In this document: piece by piece, positions 35,501 to 46,518 of the stretch | How positions within the stretch are numbered: the first letter of the stretch is position 1 | Layout: each line of letters starts with the position of its first letter | NCBI RefSeq assembly: GCF_041260155.1 | Contig: NC_091928.1 | Location: 37,579,888-37,643,887, forward strand | Direction: 5' to 3' | DNA from: Ptychodera flava | Lineage: Eukaryota; Hemichordata; Enteropneusta; Ptychoderidae | Length of the DNA: 64,000 nt | The notes under the pieces: model-generated | Databases searched by the model: none | What the model was told of the DNA's origin: nothing | The model's input: only the letters and a program-made list of their open reading frames with translations | Made by a program: the position numbers and the translations under genes

Positions 35501-38500
35501 TGTTAAAAGATATATCACTTGGAACATAGGCTGCCGTAGTCACTTGGCTTTTCTCAGCAGTAGTTACAAGGTGGCTGTTTGGTTTTTCTTGGCAGTGTAG
35601 GCAGGCTGAGATTTGTGCGGCAGCTTACCACTAGTGAGACAGTCTGTTGATGTTTATTATTGAAATTTACTATTCTATTTATATGCCAACAGACTTGTTG
35701 CGTTAGTCTTGCTAAAATACAAAATAATAACCTTCCAAATGCAACACAGTACGTGCAACCTGCAATTGTTATAATTGACAACTGATTCCAATCCAGACTA
35801 GAATTCATTTCCACGACATCAACATTTGATATTTAAGCTATAAAGCACAATCAGCAATGTGCCACGAGATTTTGACCAGTTCACGACATAATAAACGAGC
35901 AATAGCGACAAATGTAAACACTACCCACGATGTTTTGGCAATTGATGAAAGTTAAACCATGTTTGTCAAAATGTACATCGTAAAATTTGAAATATTGCAG
36001 CTACATATGTATGTATGTTGACATGATGCATCTACCGGTAGGGTAGATATTGTGCATGAAATACCAGTACAGTGTTTGTAAAGAAGAAAGTTGTACAGAC
36101 ATAGTTCTGGTCCCCGCCCTTTGAAATAAATAAATAGGACACTTGTTGTGAGATTGCACGTGAAATCACTGTGTGCAACATTTAAAAGCCACATTGTAAA
36201 TACTTGCATGTGACCTACCAGTATTTTGTTCAGATGATATTACCCGGTGTCCAGGAATTAAACTCTGGAATTATCTCCTCACAGGAAAGGACCCAGGGAT
36301 GAATGGAAGGATGATGATGAGGGCTTGGTTGATGCAAAACTTGAATTCACGTAAGTTATAAGTGGTCGTTGAAATATGTTTAGTGAGAGAAGTACTGAAT
36401 GCGTTTCGTTCAATCCCTGTATACGGTGTTTAGTACCCGCATAATCTGACTAAGAAGGATGATAATAAAGGAAATTCAATTTTGAAAGTTGCAGAAAAAG
36501 GCAATGAAATGTTTAAGTAAAATCTTCAGGGTTTGAATGTGAATTGTTAATATTTAAATGGTAAATACATGTATGTCAGCAAACTGTAACTTGCTGCAGC
36601 TTTTGCTTCAGTTTCTCTGTAAAATGATTCAAATAATTTTAGAATGGCTTCCTTGCCATTGCGTACATAATAATTATACATTAAAACCTCTGTTTTATTC
36701 AGAAAACATGATTTGTCTTTGATCCACGTTATCTATTCTTGTGTCTGTCTGAAACGTTAACCCTTTGCACCCTGACCCCTGGTACTCTATGACAGCATCG
36801 GATATTTCTGTCCAAGCCGGGTTCAAAGGGTTAAAGGAGAAGTTCATCATTATTAAAAACAGAACATTATTCCCCTTTTTTGAAGCTGCCGTTTTTGAAG
36901 AGTCTCTCATCAGCATTGTATTTTTTCAATCAACAAACAATCATTCAAATTCCATTTTCAGGTGGACTGCCTATACTGACTTTTATGACTTTGATGTGGA
37001 TCAAGCTCCAGAAACCATATCTGATGCCATTGCTAAACAACAATGGAGCAGAGAATTCTTCAAGACCCTGAAAGAGTAAGATGTTAATGTCATTTAGCAG
37101 CCTCCCCCCAACACACATATGGTACACACACACACACTACAAATGGGTATACAGTTGAGATTTAGTTCAACTTGCGACTTACCTGTAAGTAGCTCCAGCT
37201 ACACTGAAGAAATCACATGCAAATAGAGAGTATAGCAGCCTACAGAGGGGTTTATTGTCATTACGTGACATTTTGTTGTGTAAAAGTGTTTTTTAGTCCC
37301 CTAGACTTATAGATTAGGCCATGTCAAAGCGCCTGTGCATGTCTCCATTCACGCAAATTTCTTAGATGCCTGGAGCAATTTCTTTCCGAAACTTGGTACA
37401 AGGATTAGTACCTATGTCATACACATGTATATCGATTTATTTTGTGATACCGTCCAATATGACCATCATTTCCATAGGGTCTAAATTTATGAACCAAGTG
37501 GGGACTATATCATTGACAATGACTTGTTTCCAGTAGTTTTGCATTAACGAATGAAGAAAATTTATTTTTAAAGCTTAGTAGCCATCATCAAACAGAAATC
37601 CAGTGCCAGGGACCAAGCATTGTTTCAAAGAGTAAAACTATGCCAGGCTATGGCAGTGAAGTTGAAGATTATTCCACAGTGAAAAAAAGAGACGATTGAG
37701 ATTTTACTAACACAGAACAGTACAGTATTTATGGAAGAGTAGAACTGTTTTAGACATTCGTTGCGAGTAACGTAGAGAAGCAATTATAACTTTCAGTTGC
37801 TTCACAAAGAATGTCTTGAACTCTCTTCTACTGAATAAAAGTGATTACCAGTATTACTAGTATAATCCGTTGATAATTATTTGTAGTAAAATACCGTAGT
37901 TCGCATTTCATTACCTTTTTCAACTCTGTGTGATTATTGTTGTTGTTTCTATCAGTTCACATCAGACCCACTATGAACAGTTTGGAGAATGGAAGGGCAC
38001 AGTTCAAATTGACGGCAAGGAAGCCATGAACTTGACCTTCAAGGGCATGAGAGATCACTCCTATGGTAGGTATAGAGGATCTGTCTTGGCTAAGGCTTCA
38101 TCAATCACTGTTTACGTACCGTACATTTAGTCTTCCAAATCAAGTTGTCTGAAATCCTCAGTGTCATTGTTATACATTTGCTGCATCTATGATGATTTTG
38201 TATGAGGTTTTGCTCCACATTTTTTACCATGAACATGATTAGAACTAATTTGGGAGAATTGGATCTTTTAATTGTTCAATTTATCAAAAGTGTGTGGTGC
38301 CCTATAGCTACATGTAAAAGCTGCAATATTACAAATTACCCACAAAAGGAAGTGTATTTCAAAAAATGAAAAGCAGACGAGCTTACACATTTGCAGATCA
38401 AACCTACATTAATACACAATTCAATTATGCTAAATTAGTTCCAATGGGGTTCATGCTATGCTATTTCAACTGAGTCATATAGTACCGTTTATGGAGTTGG

Positions 38501-40899
38501 ACAGATTGTGACAATATCATATTGGAGAGACAACGGTGCGACAATACTTGATCAGCATTTCTTTTGCTTTTTGTCGAAATAATGATTAATGTTTTAATTT
38601 GAAGATATTTGAACAGAATGGGACTTTGATGGAATCATTATACAACTGTACACTTTTCACCCAAGTAGGAGGAAACCATTGATAAGAACAATTAAATTGA
38701 AATTGCAAAAACATTTCTGATCACATTCTGTGGCAAAAGCCCGCATGTGGTTAATCTCTGAGGCTAATAAACACGTTTGGTAAGCTACACTTGGCACTAA
38801 ATGCTTTAGTGCAAAGAGTTCAAACATTGTCCAACTTGATTGTAGTCTGTGCATTTCATGCCCAAGACTCTGTACTACATGTACTGGTAGATACTGTAAA
38901 CTCTCAAACAATGACTATGTGCAGCCTTTTCTGATAGAACTGTGATTCAAAAAATTGTCAGTGCTCCTGTGCTATTTTTATAAAGGAAAGTGTTTTATAT
39001 TCAGAGGTGACTGTAGTCTGTTTCTCTGATGAACCACTACTATCTTTTCTGTTGCCAGGGAAACGCCGTGAGTGGGGTGATTTCCATCGGTATGGAATTC
39101 ACATGATCCATCTTCAAGATGGCACTTCAATCAATCTTGGCAAGATCTGCCTCCCTGAGACACTTTCTGAGTAAGTCGGATATCAGTTCAGAATTCAGAT
39201 CAGATGGAAATAAATTATCCCACAATTAATGATGTGTATCTGTGTGTGATGTAGAGTACATAGCATTTTACGATTTGAAAAAATACTCTGATTAACTTTG
39301 ATCATAGATAACTAAATTGCCGTCGGCAAAGCTGGCATAGGTAGGATTCACTGTCAGTGCAGGTCATCAATTAATATGCATTGCAAGGGTGTAATGAAAC
39401 ATTGCGATGAATTTTAGCAAAATACTCTGCTACTTTGTCATTGGAACAAACTTGTCTTTCATCTTTTAATTTATTCATCAAATTAAGACACTGTTCGATG
39501 TGTCCGTTTTCAAAATTATCACATGTAACTTTAATTCTGACTGACAATGCATTGTGAACTTGACTTTAACAGAAAGGCACAGGTGAGCAGCAGATTCAAC
39601 ATTGCCAATAGAACTAAGTGCCATGAATACCAATTATGAGTTCATTAGTGGTAGACTCAGGCATAGAATTTGTCACATTGATACTGTATGAAATCTTACT
39701 CTTTGCAGCCTTTCCATTGGTTACATCATGACACCAGATGGTCAGAAAAAGTCAATCACATCCACTGATATGTCTCTACCAAAGCTTGGTGAAGATGGAG
39801 TCCCACCCAAAAGCTATGAAGTCACCTTTGCAGTCGGTCAGTAAAGATAATACCCAGTATCATGGATTATTCATTGTTATAAGTTCCTATACCTATTTTT
39901 ATGGCCCATTCACTAGTGATTGAGAAATACTTTTAACTTGAAATTGATGTTACAAGGCCAGTAGCTGTCACTTTTGATGACTTTTTTTCAGTAATTTTGT
40001 TTTTTAATTTCAACTCTAGCTTCTTTTTTTACTCCCTAAAGCATGTTGAAACACCAGCTATTTAGCTTGTCAACACAGCATCTATATGACAGTGTAAAGT
40101 GTACTGTTGTTGTTCACAGTTCAATTCTGGAATTCAGTCGTCAGCAATAACAATGCAGTCTACACATGTACATGTACATGCTGAGTTGACAAGCTGAATA
40201 CTGTGTATCTCAACATGGTCTGGGAGTACAACAAGAAACTGTAGTTGACATCAAAAAACAACGATAGTGAAAAAATCATCTAAAGTTATAGCTACTGACC
40301 CTTTTAAGTCTCCTGCCATTGGTTGGTTTGCTTTTCATTGACAGGTGAGGAGAAGTACAACATGCAAGTGGATGTCAAGTTAGCTCCAATATTCTACATG
40401 GGATTCAACTGGGAAGCTAAGATCTATGAACAAATGATCAGTGTCAATGTCAACGGACAGAAAGGATATGGAATAGCAGAATTCCTCTACAGGTATGTTG
40501 TCATGGTAACTATGGGTACATTATCATGGTATGTGTTAAGCTCTGTGTTTAACCCTTGAATGCTGTAATTTTCCCACCAAAATTTTGGTGCAAAATTTTA
40601 ACAATTTTTATGAATTTTTCTGTAATTTTTTTAATTATTTGGACCAACGGACATAACATTTCATTGGCTACAAGTTTTCATCAAAATTTTGGCCAAAAAT
40701 CTGAAAAAATTTGACTGGGGTAATTTTATAAAGGCAACAAAAGTTGACTTTGGCACTCAAACGGTTAATGTTGGTCTGTGTCATATGGTTTATGTCCATG
40801 TACCGGTTGAGCATATGTTGTTGTTAATTTGTATTCATGGCTGTGTTTAGAGAATGTAAAGGTTGGAAACGTTATTCCATGGTGCGATAGCAGAGTTTT

Positions 40900-40961
<62 letters not shown>

Positions 40962-41106
40962 GGGGGCAGAGGCTAAGTTTAAATGTTGTACAGTGTATGG
41001 ATATTTTTAGAATTCTTTATTATTGACCTCAAAAATTTTTGTTCCTTTTTTCATTTTAAGGTGGTACCTGGGATGTCCTCGTCAAGCCAAGGAAAGCTTT
41101 GATTAA
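32573..41106 (+). CDS. DUF7064/DUF7065-type protein, nine exons, single N-terminal membrane segment
   Basis: Coding exons: 32573-32845, 34639-34895, 36285-36350, 36962-37075, 37956-38065, 39059-39170, 39709-39836, 40345-40492, 41061-41106. All phases agree, giving 417 residues. An in-frame TAG just upstream supports the ATG. Residues ~2-15 are hydrophobic (signal anchor or signal peptide), then YGQYAQPGPWYWEKR. Middle and C-terminal parts resemble the invertebrate family annotated DUF7065 then DUF7064, sometimes labelled putative phosphoenolpyruvate synthase: YFNGSNENGAY, FGEWKGTVQIDG, MRDHSYGKRREWGDFHRYG, HLQDGTSINLG, IGYIMTPDG, LPKLGEDGVPP, and VNGQKGYGIAEF near the end. No PEP-synthase catalytic domain is encoded, so enzymatic activity should not be assumed. 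Intron 2 uses a GC donor (CTTAG|GCAAGT). AATAAA at 41855 is a possible polyadenylation signal. The exon model is firm; the family name is from memory. Confidence 0.9.
33873..34095. mobile_element. ~220-bp TTAA-ended MITE (TTAACCCTTTGAGCGC family), copy 1
   Basis: It runs from TTAACCCTTTGAGCGCC to GCACTCAAAGGTTAA, an inverted pair. The interior GTAGCCAATGAAATGTGATG phrase recurs in the other copies (40549, 47926, 49514). Located in intron 1 of the DUF7064-type gene. Confidence 0.85.
34178..34517. mobile_element. 340-bp MITE with perfect 25-bp ends
   Basis: It begins TTAAAGCCCCAGTGCTGCTA (plus ACTTT) and ends with the exact reverse complement at 34493-34517. A second, internal inverted pair (CAGCTTGTCAACTCAGC / GCTAAGTTGACAAGCT) makes almost the whole element foldable. 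It lies in intron 1 of the DUF7064-type gene, about 120 bp before exon 2. A diverged copy is at 39953-40308. Confidence 0.9.
35248..35326. repeat. 79-bp hairpin repeat
   Basis: Arms GCTCTGCGTGGTAGGGCTGT and ACAGCCCTGCCATGCAGAGC are inverted with one mismatch around a ~37-base loop. TTAAAAAG-like sequence flanks both sides. It is probably a small MITE, in intron 2 of the DUF7064-type gene. Confidence 0.75.
36757..36834. mobile_element. 78-bp TTAA-ended mini-element
   Basis: TTAACCCTTTGCACCC at the left and GGGTTCAAAGGGTTAA at the right form an inverted pair. The outer TTAACCCTTTG is shared with the ~220-bp family, but the interior is unrelated. It lies 127 bp before exon 4 of the DUF7064-type gene. 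Confidence 0.75.
38231..38451. mobile_element. ~200-bp MITE (AACACGATTGGAACTAA family), copy 4
   Basis: It begins GAACATGATTAGAACTAATTT and ends AAATTAGTTCCAATGGGGTTC; the interior matches the copies at 16035, 18308 and 23640. It lies in intron 5 of the DUF7064-type gene. Confidence 0.8.
39953..40308. mobile_element. Diverged copy of the 340-bp MITE at 34178
   Basis: It shares the internal CAGCTATTTAGCTTGTCAAC / GTTGACAAGCTGAATAC pair, TCAACATG(G/C)T and the GATAGTGAAAAAATCATC phrase with 34178-34517, in the same order. The ends are degraded. It ends only ~36 bp before exon 8 of the DUF7064-type gene. Confidence 0.7.
40549..40768. mobile_element. ~220-bp TTAA-ended MITE, copy 2 (reversed)
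   Basis: It is the inverse orientation of 33873-34095: starts TTAACCCTTGAATGCTGTAA and ends GGCACTCAAACGGTTAA. It lies just after exon 8 of the DUF7064-type gene. Confidence 0.8.
40904..40959. repeat. (AG)n microsatellite
   Basis: A pure GA dinucleotide run of about 55 bp in intron 8 of the DUF7064-type gene, followed by a G-run. Confidence 0.95.
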
Positions 41107-41929
41107 AAGGAAGACTAGTTTCTTTCCACAATTGATAAAGGAGAGACATCAAAATGATTAGCATTATCTGACATGTTGTGAAGACTTTCAGTTTCAGTTA
41201 CTTTTTATAAATTTTGTCAGGGTGGATTATGTTATTAAAATAACACCATCAAAGTTTTGTATAATATCAAATTGTGTGTGGTCACAAAAATTGATGTCAC
41301 TAGTGTGAAAGACATTTAAGCAAATCAATGTGCAATATGCTACAAAACATGAAAAGTCAATGATTTTCCACAAACTTTTGAAACAAGCAAGAGATTTTTT
41401 ATATAAATGTCTTAGGGTAATATTTTTCGACATACTGGTATATTATGGTGCTTGTATTGACAATGCAAAGACAGGGGAAGATTTTGTAATGGGCATTTAC
41501 TGGATTGTAACTAGATGAAATATATTGGTCATGTGATTAAAGGCAACTTCAGCTCTGCCAATTACAAACTACAAGAAATACAGGGATTTTTACATGGCAA
41601 GCTGAAATGCTCTTTCATCATTCTAGCTCAAAATCTCATAGCCTTTTGTGTTCAAGTCTTTTGTGATGAAATCTTTTTCTGTACTGCTGATTTGACTCAT
41701 TTTCTTCCTATCTCTGTTACTGTGTCGCTTGATTACATAGAGTACATGTATGGGACATGCTTGATTGTGAATTGCAGTCTGGAAATCTGGGCTTGGGGAG
41801 TTTGTCAGACACTCAAAATTGTTATGTGACACTTTATTGATCTGCTGCTTGTGTAATAAACTCGTATTTTAGCCTTTGGAGTAAATGAATTTCTACCATC
41901 TTGTGTGAAAATGAACATCTTATTCTCCG

Positions 41930-42240
41930 GAGATAACACTATGGCGACCACTATGAATTTCAACAATGGGTCAATTTTAGATATTTTTCTCTCATCCCAA
42001 GCTCTACACAGGGACCACCTATTTTCAAACTTGATTATGAATTTGCAAGTTTAAAACTTTTCAGTCTGGAAGTGTGTGCTATCGTATGTCTTCCAAATTT
42101 AATTTTTCCATACAGGGATCACACTGGGTATTGCAACCACTGGGAATTTCAAATATCGGTCATTTTAGATAATTTTTCTTTCTCTTATCTCAACATTTGA
42201 TAATGAATTTTAAAATTTCAGTCTGGAAGTGTGTGCTACC
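41930..42240. repeat. Two tandem ~150-bp repeat units
   Basis: Both units contain a CAGGGA(C/T)CAC block, AATTTCAA, a GGTCA(A/T)TTTTAGATA phrase and TTCAGTCTGGAAGTGTGTGCTA. They sit immediately before a TTAA-ended inverted-repeat element. Phrases are shared with the 24.2 kb MITE family, so this is probably transposon-derived. Confidence 0.55.
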
Positions 42241-43214
42241 TTAAGGTGGTTGGAAAGGCTAGAGCGTCAGTTATAAATTTAAACAATACTATTAAAATAT
42301 AAAAGTAGTCAACATTCTCTGTGGAATAAAAAAACTAGACATTTGGGCACAAAGGCATTGCAGAGTTATAGCCTTTTAAAACTTCTGAAAAACTGACCAA
42401 ATAAGAAGAAGTTGGGCAGTCCTTAGTGTATTAACTATGGTAGACGTCCCCTAGCTTTTATAAAATGTTTGAAAAGGGAAAGTCATTATTTGCTGTTTTT
42501 AAGGAAAGTTTGACAAGGTGGTGCTGGCATTCAGAGTGAGTGACTGCTATTGTAAATGCATTTTTAGATTCTTTGAGTGTCAAAGAGGTGTCAAAAGTGA
42601 GATTGACCAAAAAAAACTGCTCTATGACTTCAAAAGAGGGGTGCAAATATGGCTTGTTTTCAACATTTTGACAGAATAACAGTTTTCCTACATAATTGTA
42701 TACCAATTTAATCCAACTTTGAAATGAGATATGGGTATGGAATTTTTACAGCCTATTAACAAGGTTACAGATAAGATTTGTACGGCACAATTTTCTTGTA
42801 TTTGAAGTACTTTTTGAAAAATAACATTTTGAAATTTGAAAGAATTTTTAATAATTTTTTGATATATAAACCCATGTAAAATCATAAAAACAAATTTTAT
42901 TTACAAATCCTGCCGTACAAATCTTACAATAAATAGTGTCAACATATTTATAACTAATTTGGTAATATTAATACTATCCAATTATTATGAAATTCAAATA
43001 TGTAAAAAAAATATGAAAAATTAAATTTAATATTTACTTGTGTCATATTTCAAAATCATGGCTGCAAATATACAATTTTATATTCTTTGGAGAAAATATT
43101 AACTAAGGGAGTTATCCTGAAAAGCTGAACTAAATATCTTGATTCTAACACTTGAAACTTGACATTAACTCTGAGAAAAGAATTGGTGCAAAAATAGCCT
43201 TTCCAACACCTTAA
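42241..43214. mobile_element. 974-bp TTAA-ended inverted-repeat element
   Basis: TTAAGGTGGTTGGAAAGGCTA at the left and TAGCCTTTCCAACACCTTAA at the right are inverted copies with one indel. The interior is AT-rich with no transposase. The TTAAGGT start is shared with the 365-bp MITE at 24233, which suggests a related terminal family. Confidence 0.8.
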
Positions 43215-46200
43215 ATGTCTTCCCATGACCTTGTAATGAGACCATTGAGAATGTCTAGGCTTACCAGCCGTTATCACCAACCACTGAACTGTCTTATCAT
43301 TTTCAAGATATAGATAGACCATAGAAGAGACTGTCTAGGATATATCCTGGCATGTTTGTAAACCTGTCAGTTATTGTATATTTAGAGTCATGCGAATATT
43401 GGGCTCCCTCTGGCAAAAATTTTCTCATAAGTCCATTCTAAAGATCTTCTAATGTTGTAAGTTGCTCTCAGGTTCAACCTAACAGCAGGGCATACAATAA
43501 CAAGTTGATCACACTTGAAAATTAATACATTGGGTTGGCTGTGGCACCACATACCTTGTACGAATGCATATCATACTTCTGAAAAGTTTGGACAAATGTT
43601 TTCAGTTGTGTGTGACTAACAGATACTGGTGCTTTCACAGTATTGTGAAATTCAGCATCTACACCCCCAATGGAGGGCAGATCTCAGCACTCTATTTGTT
43701 CACTCTCACAATGCAATTCAGTGAGCACACTTCTGAAACATGCATCTTAACATACATCTTACTTTGTTAACATGGTACAGGGCAAAGTTTTTTTCGAAAA
43801 CACAAATGAAAGCAATGCAGACATTCTCCTCTTAATCAATTTAAAAGCATTTTAATTACTCCTGATTGTACCCACCACCAGTAGATGGGGCAGTTTATAG
43901 TACCATTTATCATTTATAACAAAACGTACAAATGTTGCCAAGAACCAAAAACAGAAACAAACACTTTCACATTCATTTGCGTAGACTTGGCGCTGAAAGA
44001 ATAATCTTACATATTTCACTTCAGAGTCAATTTATTTCATAATTCAATTCCTTTTTAAGTTGTAGCATGATTTTGTTGGATTGCTTTCAATTTCTTTGTC
44101 AGCCATTTTGACTGGTGCGTTATGGGCGTGCAGCCATGGCAACAGGGGGAGCCATTCATCATTAGACTGTACCATGACCCAATGACAGGCTGCTTCAGAG
44201 TCTGCACCTTGACTCCATGATTTTATTTTGCAATATGTCCTTTGTCACTCTCTACTGACTGCCCTATGGGGACCCGGATGAATTTACTGAAATATGCAAA
44301 ATCTGTAATTTCTAGACTTATTGTACAACTTATCTCTTGTGAATCATGGATCACTTGATTTTAGGGTATTTGTACTGAAATATATTGTATAAATTTGAGA
44401 AATAAATCATGTAAAGGCAACAGAATATCTGCGGGTTCATTTATTGAAAATTTGTTCATCCAGGTTTGAAATTTATCATGATGTCACTACCCAATAAAAG
44501 GGTTTACCCAGACGTCAGTTTTGCCTTTCCGTAAGTTCAGTACTGGTGCAACATTTAATCTATGTGTTCAGTAGATTTCAGCAATTCCATGTGTGATTGC
44601 ACCAAAGCTGTATTGCGTGAAAGTGGAATAGCCATGTTCAGTGCACAATGCAAAAATTTCAGTCTGCAATTCTCAACCTGAAACACTTGATCGTCATCCC
44701 CTGAGGAGGTACTTGTAACCCACCAAACCACCTTAAACAATGGGCTCAAACCATTTTGTGCTTTTGAAGGGGATTGCAAGTAGCTACCTGAATATTTAAC
44801 ACATTTTGCAATGGCACCAATTTGGTGAAATTTCTCTGTTTACCGATTCATCTGTACCACAATACAGCTTTGAATGAAACCGACACTCGAAATTGCCATG
44901 ACTACACACAACATGATAATTCTTCTGTGATTCTAGCTGTGATGACACACTACTGCCTTCTGTATGGGTGATGTTCAACTTAACAGGTTGAGAAAAAGCT
45001 GAAATTTGAAATGTAGCAAGCAAATGAGAAGAGAATCAACTTGATTAAACTTTTCCGGATAATTTGTATCAGGTTCAGACTATTTTTCTGTCATTGAGAA
45101 ATGCTTTGACAAAAGCTGATGCAAAAGACAATTTTCCATGTGCAGCGAGATCTTATGAGATCTTGGTATCTGATTTACAAATCACTTGTCACTGAAAGGA
45201 AACATACCAGCTGTTGTGTAAGAGGCAAGTCTGGTTGGCACACTACAAGAACACTGTGTTTCGCCCTAATCATGGAAATCAGTGCTCATCCATAGGTGTC
45301 TTTCATGGTAAATACAAACATACCCCCTAACATAATGTTGACTTCTACTACAGAATAGCATGGGCCCAGCATTCTGCAGTCCTGCCAAATGTGTGTAGTT
45401 TAACCCAAATTAGTGATTTGCATCAATGCTGTACAGGGGACACACTTCCCCCGGTGCGACATCTCTGTGGAATGCAAGCATTACATTACAAGCAAACAAG
45501 ATCTCATAAAGTCTAGTGCAAAATGGAAAATAGTCTGTAGAATTTATATAGCGCTAATCAGGAATGCAGTCTTGTGGTTAAGTATAGCATTGTGCACTAC
45601 ATCAGCTGTCGCTGACAGATTTTCAGGCAAATTTTGTCCTTGTGCACCTCTTTGTTTATTGCTGCAGTTTGTGGTCAGAACCTGTGACATGATTTTTGGT
45701 AGTTTCATTCATCATATCTGTGGGTAACTAAGTACCAATTTTGCCATTATTTGTGTGAGGGTACTTTCTGAAAATCTCATCAAAGCTTTTAGATTTGTTT
45801 TCGACATGTAATGATGAGAATGTCCTGCTGTCATTAGAAATAAGTGTAAATGAATGAAGATCTCGCTGGACACTACCAGACTGATTCTGTTCACAGATCC
45901 ATGTTGAATTTGAAGTTCTTACAGCACTGCTGTGAAACCACATGTAAGATAGGTACAACAGTGATTTTGAAGGCGTAAACACATCATCAAAATGACTGAC
46001 TCTTTCATCCCTATTCTCAATACAGTGGTCCCCACAAAAGCAATGAACGCACCTGGGTTGGACCACTGAGTGATAGCAATAGGGGTGACATACACAGTGT
46101 TACATGGTTAGGTTTTACTCCAGTATGTGAAAACTCGAAATTCAGCAGTGCAATTTCCAAATCGTTGACAATCATTCACAAATGAATTGAATGAGTGCAA

Positions 46201-46518
46201 TATTTTCCAATCACTTAGTTGAGGGGCTTGATGGGGAAAATCAATTCTGCTTGGACAGAGCTCAGAGAGTGTACAGAGTTCAAAACCATTTTTATCAAAG
46301 GGTAGGTCAGCTTCCTGCTTTGGCTGACTGTATCAGGCGGAATGGTGATTTTCTTGCAAGTACCAAGAGCAAATGTCATTTTGTAAGCTGTACTCCCCTA
46401 TTTTGAATAGTGAGTCTGATCATCGCCGCTCAAGAGAAAAGACCACACCAAAATTTGAACTGTGGGATGAATTAGCCTTGATTTCATTGCAAACACAAAA
46501 CTGAATTTTCTCTATGTG
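43215..46518. other. Convergent intergenic region between the DUF7064-type gene and TTC17
   Basis: No gene is recognised. An AATAAA occurs at about 44399 on this strand. For the minus-strand TTC17 gene, a TTTATT (AATAAA on its strand) near 45655 would give a ~870-bp 3' UTR; this is a guess. Short open frames here lack family resemblance. Confidence 0.45.
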
